Of a DNA stretch of 64,000 nt, positions 61,241-64,000 are shown piece after piece. The position numbers and the translations under genes were made by a program. Position 1 is the stretch's first letter. Each line of letters starts with the position of its first letter. The DNA comes from Myrica gale (lineage: Eukaryota; Streptophyta; Magnoliopsida; Fagales; Myricaceae), in contig OZ005617.1 of NCBI GenBank assembly GCA_963930655.1, forward strand, positions 19,580,068-19,644,067, read 5' to 3'. Below the pieces are notes generated by a model. That model was not told the origin of the DNA. It saw only the letters and a list, made by a program, of their open reading frames with translations, and ran no database searches.

Positions 61241-64000
61241 AAAAATTCTTGTCATTTTGCTTTTAAAGTTCGACGCGTTAAGCCTAAACATTGCAATAAA
61301 GGAAATCACCAGGTTGCTCTTTTAAAGTGTTGTAAAACGTGTTCCAAATGGCTCAGAAGGCACATGAAAACAAAAAGGCCAATTAGTCAAGGGAAGAAGA
61401 TCAAGAAGCTAGCTAGCTGCGTAAGAACTACGGACACGATCACATGTACGTTTTTGTATTTAATTTAATGAACGAAAGGAAGAAAATTTACAGTACATGA
61501 TGAGAGGACTGAAACATTATACGGTCAAAGATGTGAACACGCGAATGCACACTAGGTCACAAGTAAAGAATAAGACATCCAGGGACATATATATTAACTT
61601 ATAATAATAACCCATTAATATTAATTCAACCTAATCTTCAAAAAAGAGTTTGAATTAAAATCGTGACCACCCAATATTCTATTTGATACGGACCATGGGT
61701 TCTAGAATATAAGATGAAGTTGATTGCACGAATGGTGGTCCAAGGAAACTGTTCCATAATTGGGGTGTCCTAGCTAGCTAGCTAGTCTACAGCATCTGAA
61801 AATCTCAATATTCGTAGTTTAATCGACTTCACAAAATCTCATCCCAGTGGTTGTCATTATAGTGATCTCATACTACTCTCCTTCCCTTCTTTTTCTGTTA
61901 TTCTACCTTTATTCTTTTATGCTGTATATGTGTATATCTTTTATCTCTTCCTGCTACCTAGCCTTTCAAGGGACCTGGTATGTATATATATATATATAAT
62001 ATGGAAAAAAAAAATTAAAGTTGCTTGCCAATCGAAGAAAGAAGAAACCAAATGAAAGAAGAATAAGTCGCTTATGTCACCGAAACAAATTTGGATTCCT
62101 TGATTAGGGGGATACCCTGTGAGCTGTGAGTTCATACTATATATTATAAATACCAAAATGTCTTTCTCCTCCTTTTGATTTTTGTCATTAGATTGGGGGA
62201 TGATCTTTATTAATGATTGAGGAATAAGAACCTAAGCCAAACAATGATATGGCTCACTCGTTCGTGGGCGGATCGATCCAAATCCTTGCAAGAATATATC
62301 TTTGAGGAGCAGTGCTTGTGAAAAAGCTTTGCTCCTTTTTCACACCTGTAAAGAAGACGAGTGCAAATGGGATTTGAATATCCAACATTAAGTGATTCTC
62401 CGTCACGCGTCGCTGTACTCCTTTCCTCTCTCCCAATTGTAGCCAATTCCTTTCAATATTGAATAATATTAATAACCCACATATGGAGCTAATTAATGCA
62501 AAGAATCCAATAGGTAGAAAATGACGATTGTAAATGCCATATATTGGGATAATGGGTGGAAGTAATTCATTAAATTATACCCAACGGAATTGAGTAGCTA
62601 ATCTACTGCACATTAGGTACTCTTCAAAGTCGATCATATGTAAAATTCTATTTTTGTATGTGAAGCCAACCATGTGATTATGATGTCGATAATTTTTGTA
62701 CTTTTCGTCCATGATAAGGTTGATATCATGAATATGTAACAAAGGATGGACAATGGACGCAAAAAGTAGTAGCAAAAAAAAATAGCAGCCTTGGCATATC
62801 TGTTTCATGCTAGGGTTATCGGATCAGTTGCAAAGGAAATGAATGCAGGTTCTCTCAATACAGAGCTAAAAGAGATGACTTGAGAGAATGATTATTCCTT
62901 TGCTCGCGTATGCATGGGATATCCATATCCGATCTACCTCCCCCTGTCTCCATGTCTCTATGCTTGTAAATATGGGGCGGAATATTTAAAGGATGACTAG
63001 GATAATTCCCTTTAGATTATACCCTAAGCCGGCTGTTTTGGAGTGCATATTTAACCGCTAATCAATGTGTATTGGCTCCGGTTTAAAATTTTGTGGCATA
63101 TATGGAAAGGGAAAGGAAGAAGGAACATTTTAGGCCAAAGGATAGGTTCTCTGTTGCATTCCCGTATAGCCTAGCTAGCTCTTCTCCTTCGGCGCCTTCG
63201 GGGCATTTAAGAATTCGTGGTTCATCTTTCTTTTAGCTGTCGTTAAAGTAAATTAAGTAATGGTGGTCGAGTTTCGTTAAAGTAACCTAATTGACACGAT
63301 CTTAGTAACAAATGTAAATCAAAACAGACGACGTTATACGTGCATATATATTTGCTAAAATTATATATGAAGTAATTGAGTTGCAGATTTGAGGCTACCT
63401 ATAGCTATATATATATATATATTTATTTTTTTTGTTGAAATTATATGAGTCTGATCACAATGACCATCAGTCCATCATGCTTGCCATGAGGAGGCCATCC
63501 GCCATGATGGATAGCCAAGCGCCGCGCCGCTCATGAGTCTATTAGTTTGAATAGAGTTCGAAAGGAGCCCTAGAAGAAGCATATGGGCAAATCATCATCC
63601 GCCACTCTAGCTAGCGCATAACCAATCCAAATTGAAAACTGATGGAAGAGTATTCTTGTTGCTGGGGGAATTAGATTTGTAAAGCACATTCTCCTTTAAC
63701 ATTTGCATGCGTGTTAAAGTGGTCAGACGGTCGATTAATTAATGGCGGCTCGTCGTCATATTCTCCTGTGGGATGCTTCCCCAACATTTGTTTTTAATAT
63801 TAAAGAACATGATCAAGAATGTTCTGCTCTTATATATTCTAATGGACCACGCATTATTTCTACCTAGTGCTTGTATGATACCAATCATGCTCCATATATA
63901 TTTTTGTCCCGAGAAAGATAATCATATATATGCATGCTTAAATAGATGTCATATATATTAATATTGCTCCAACAATATCAATTGAGTTGTCTTGGTGAAC
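61241..64000. other. Gene-free stretch
   Basis: AT-rich DNA with TA runs (about 61981-62000 and 63404-63422). Short open frames show no domain. I see no tRNA, known miRNA or transposon end. Confidence 0.5.

Overview
The window is nuclear DNA from a flowering plant, almost certainly a eudicot and probably a rosid. The evidence is the set of plant-specific genes (SPIRAL1-like, CYP78A, a mitochondrial mTERF, AP2/ERF), GT-AG introns including 5'UTR introns, an AT-rich background and typical plant MITE, hAT and CACTA transposon remains. I cannot name the species. There is no bacterial, organellar, rRNA or CRISPR content that I can see.

Layout. 1-4.2 kb is intergenic, with a Mutator-type MITE and other repeats. 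4.26-8.8 kb (minus) is an FCP1/NIF-type HAD phosphatase-like gene. 10.05-18.2 kb (minus) is a large proline-rich SURP plus CCCH zinc-finger protein of the RNA-processing type. 20.5-23 kb (plus) is a SPIRAL1-like microtubule gene. 24.4-31.3 kb (minus) is a six-kelch-repeat protein. 33.0-34.6 kb (minus) is the 3' half of a mitochondrial-type rhomboid protease. 35.96-37.33 kb (plus) is an intronless mTERF gene. 38.6-43.1 kb (minus) is a decayed half-size ABC transporter of the ABCB27/ALS1 type. 43.1-51.8 kb is a gene graveyard with a GC-rich foldback, an RNase H scrap, a broken HR-like lesion-inducing gene and a CACTA end. 52.05-54.34 kb (plus) is an intact CYP78A P450. 54.4-61.2 kb is a nest of transposons, and 61.2-64 kb shows nothing recognisable.

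For the intact genes I joined exons by eye. The full exon chains of the phosphatase-like gene (558 aa), SURP/CCCH gene (1,604 aa), SPIRAL1-like gene (112 aa), kelch gene (598 aa) and CYP78A (540 aa) all stay in frame with GT-AG junctions. From memory, the order kelch - rhomboid - mTERF - CYP78A resembles Arabidopsis chromosome 1 around At1g74150-At1g74110, so this half of the window looks like a conserved block into which the ABC pseudogene and repeats have been added.

The most interesting structure is downstream of CYP78A. About 164 bp of its 3' flank/3'UTR is present again in inverted orientation, forming a would-be hairpin. A 1.16-kb hAT element with a perfect 8-bp target duplication sits in the loop. 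A 3.78-kb non-autonomous CACTA element with a 3-bp target duplication, carrying a captured AP2/ERF (DREB-type) fragment, splits the second arm. Removing both elements on paper leaves a near-perfect inverted duplicate of the P450 3' end. That is the kind of structure thought to give rise to young small-RNA loci.
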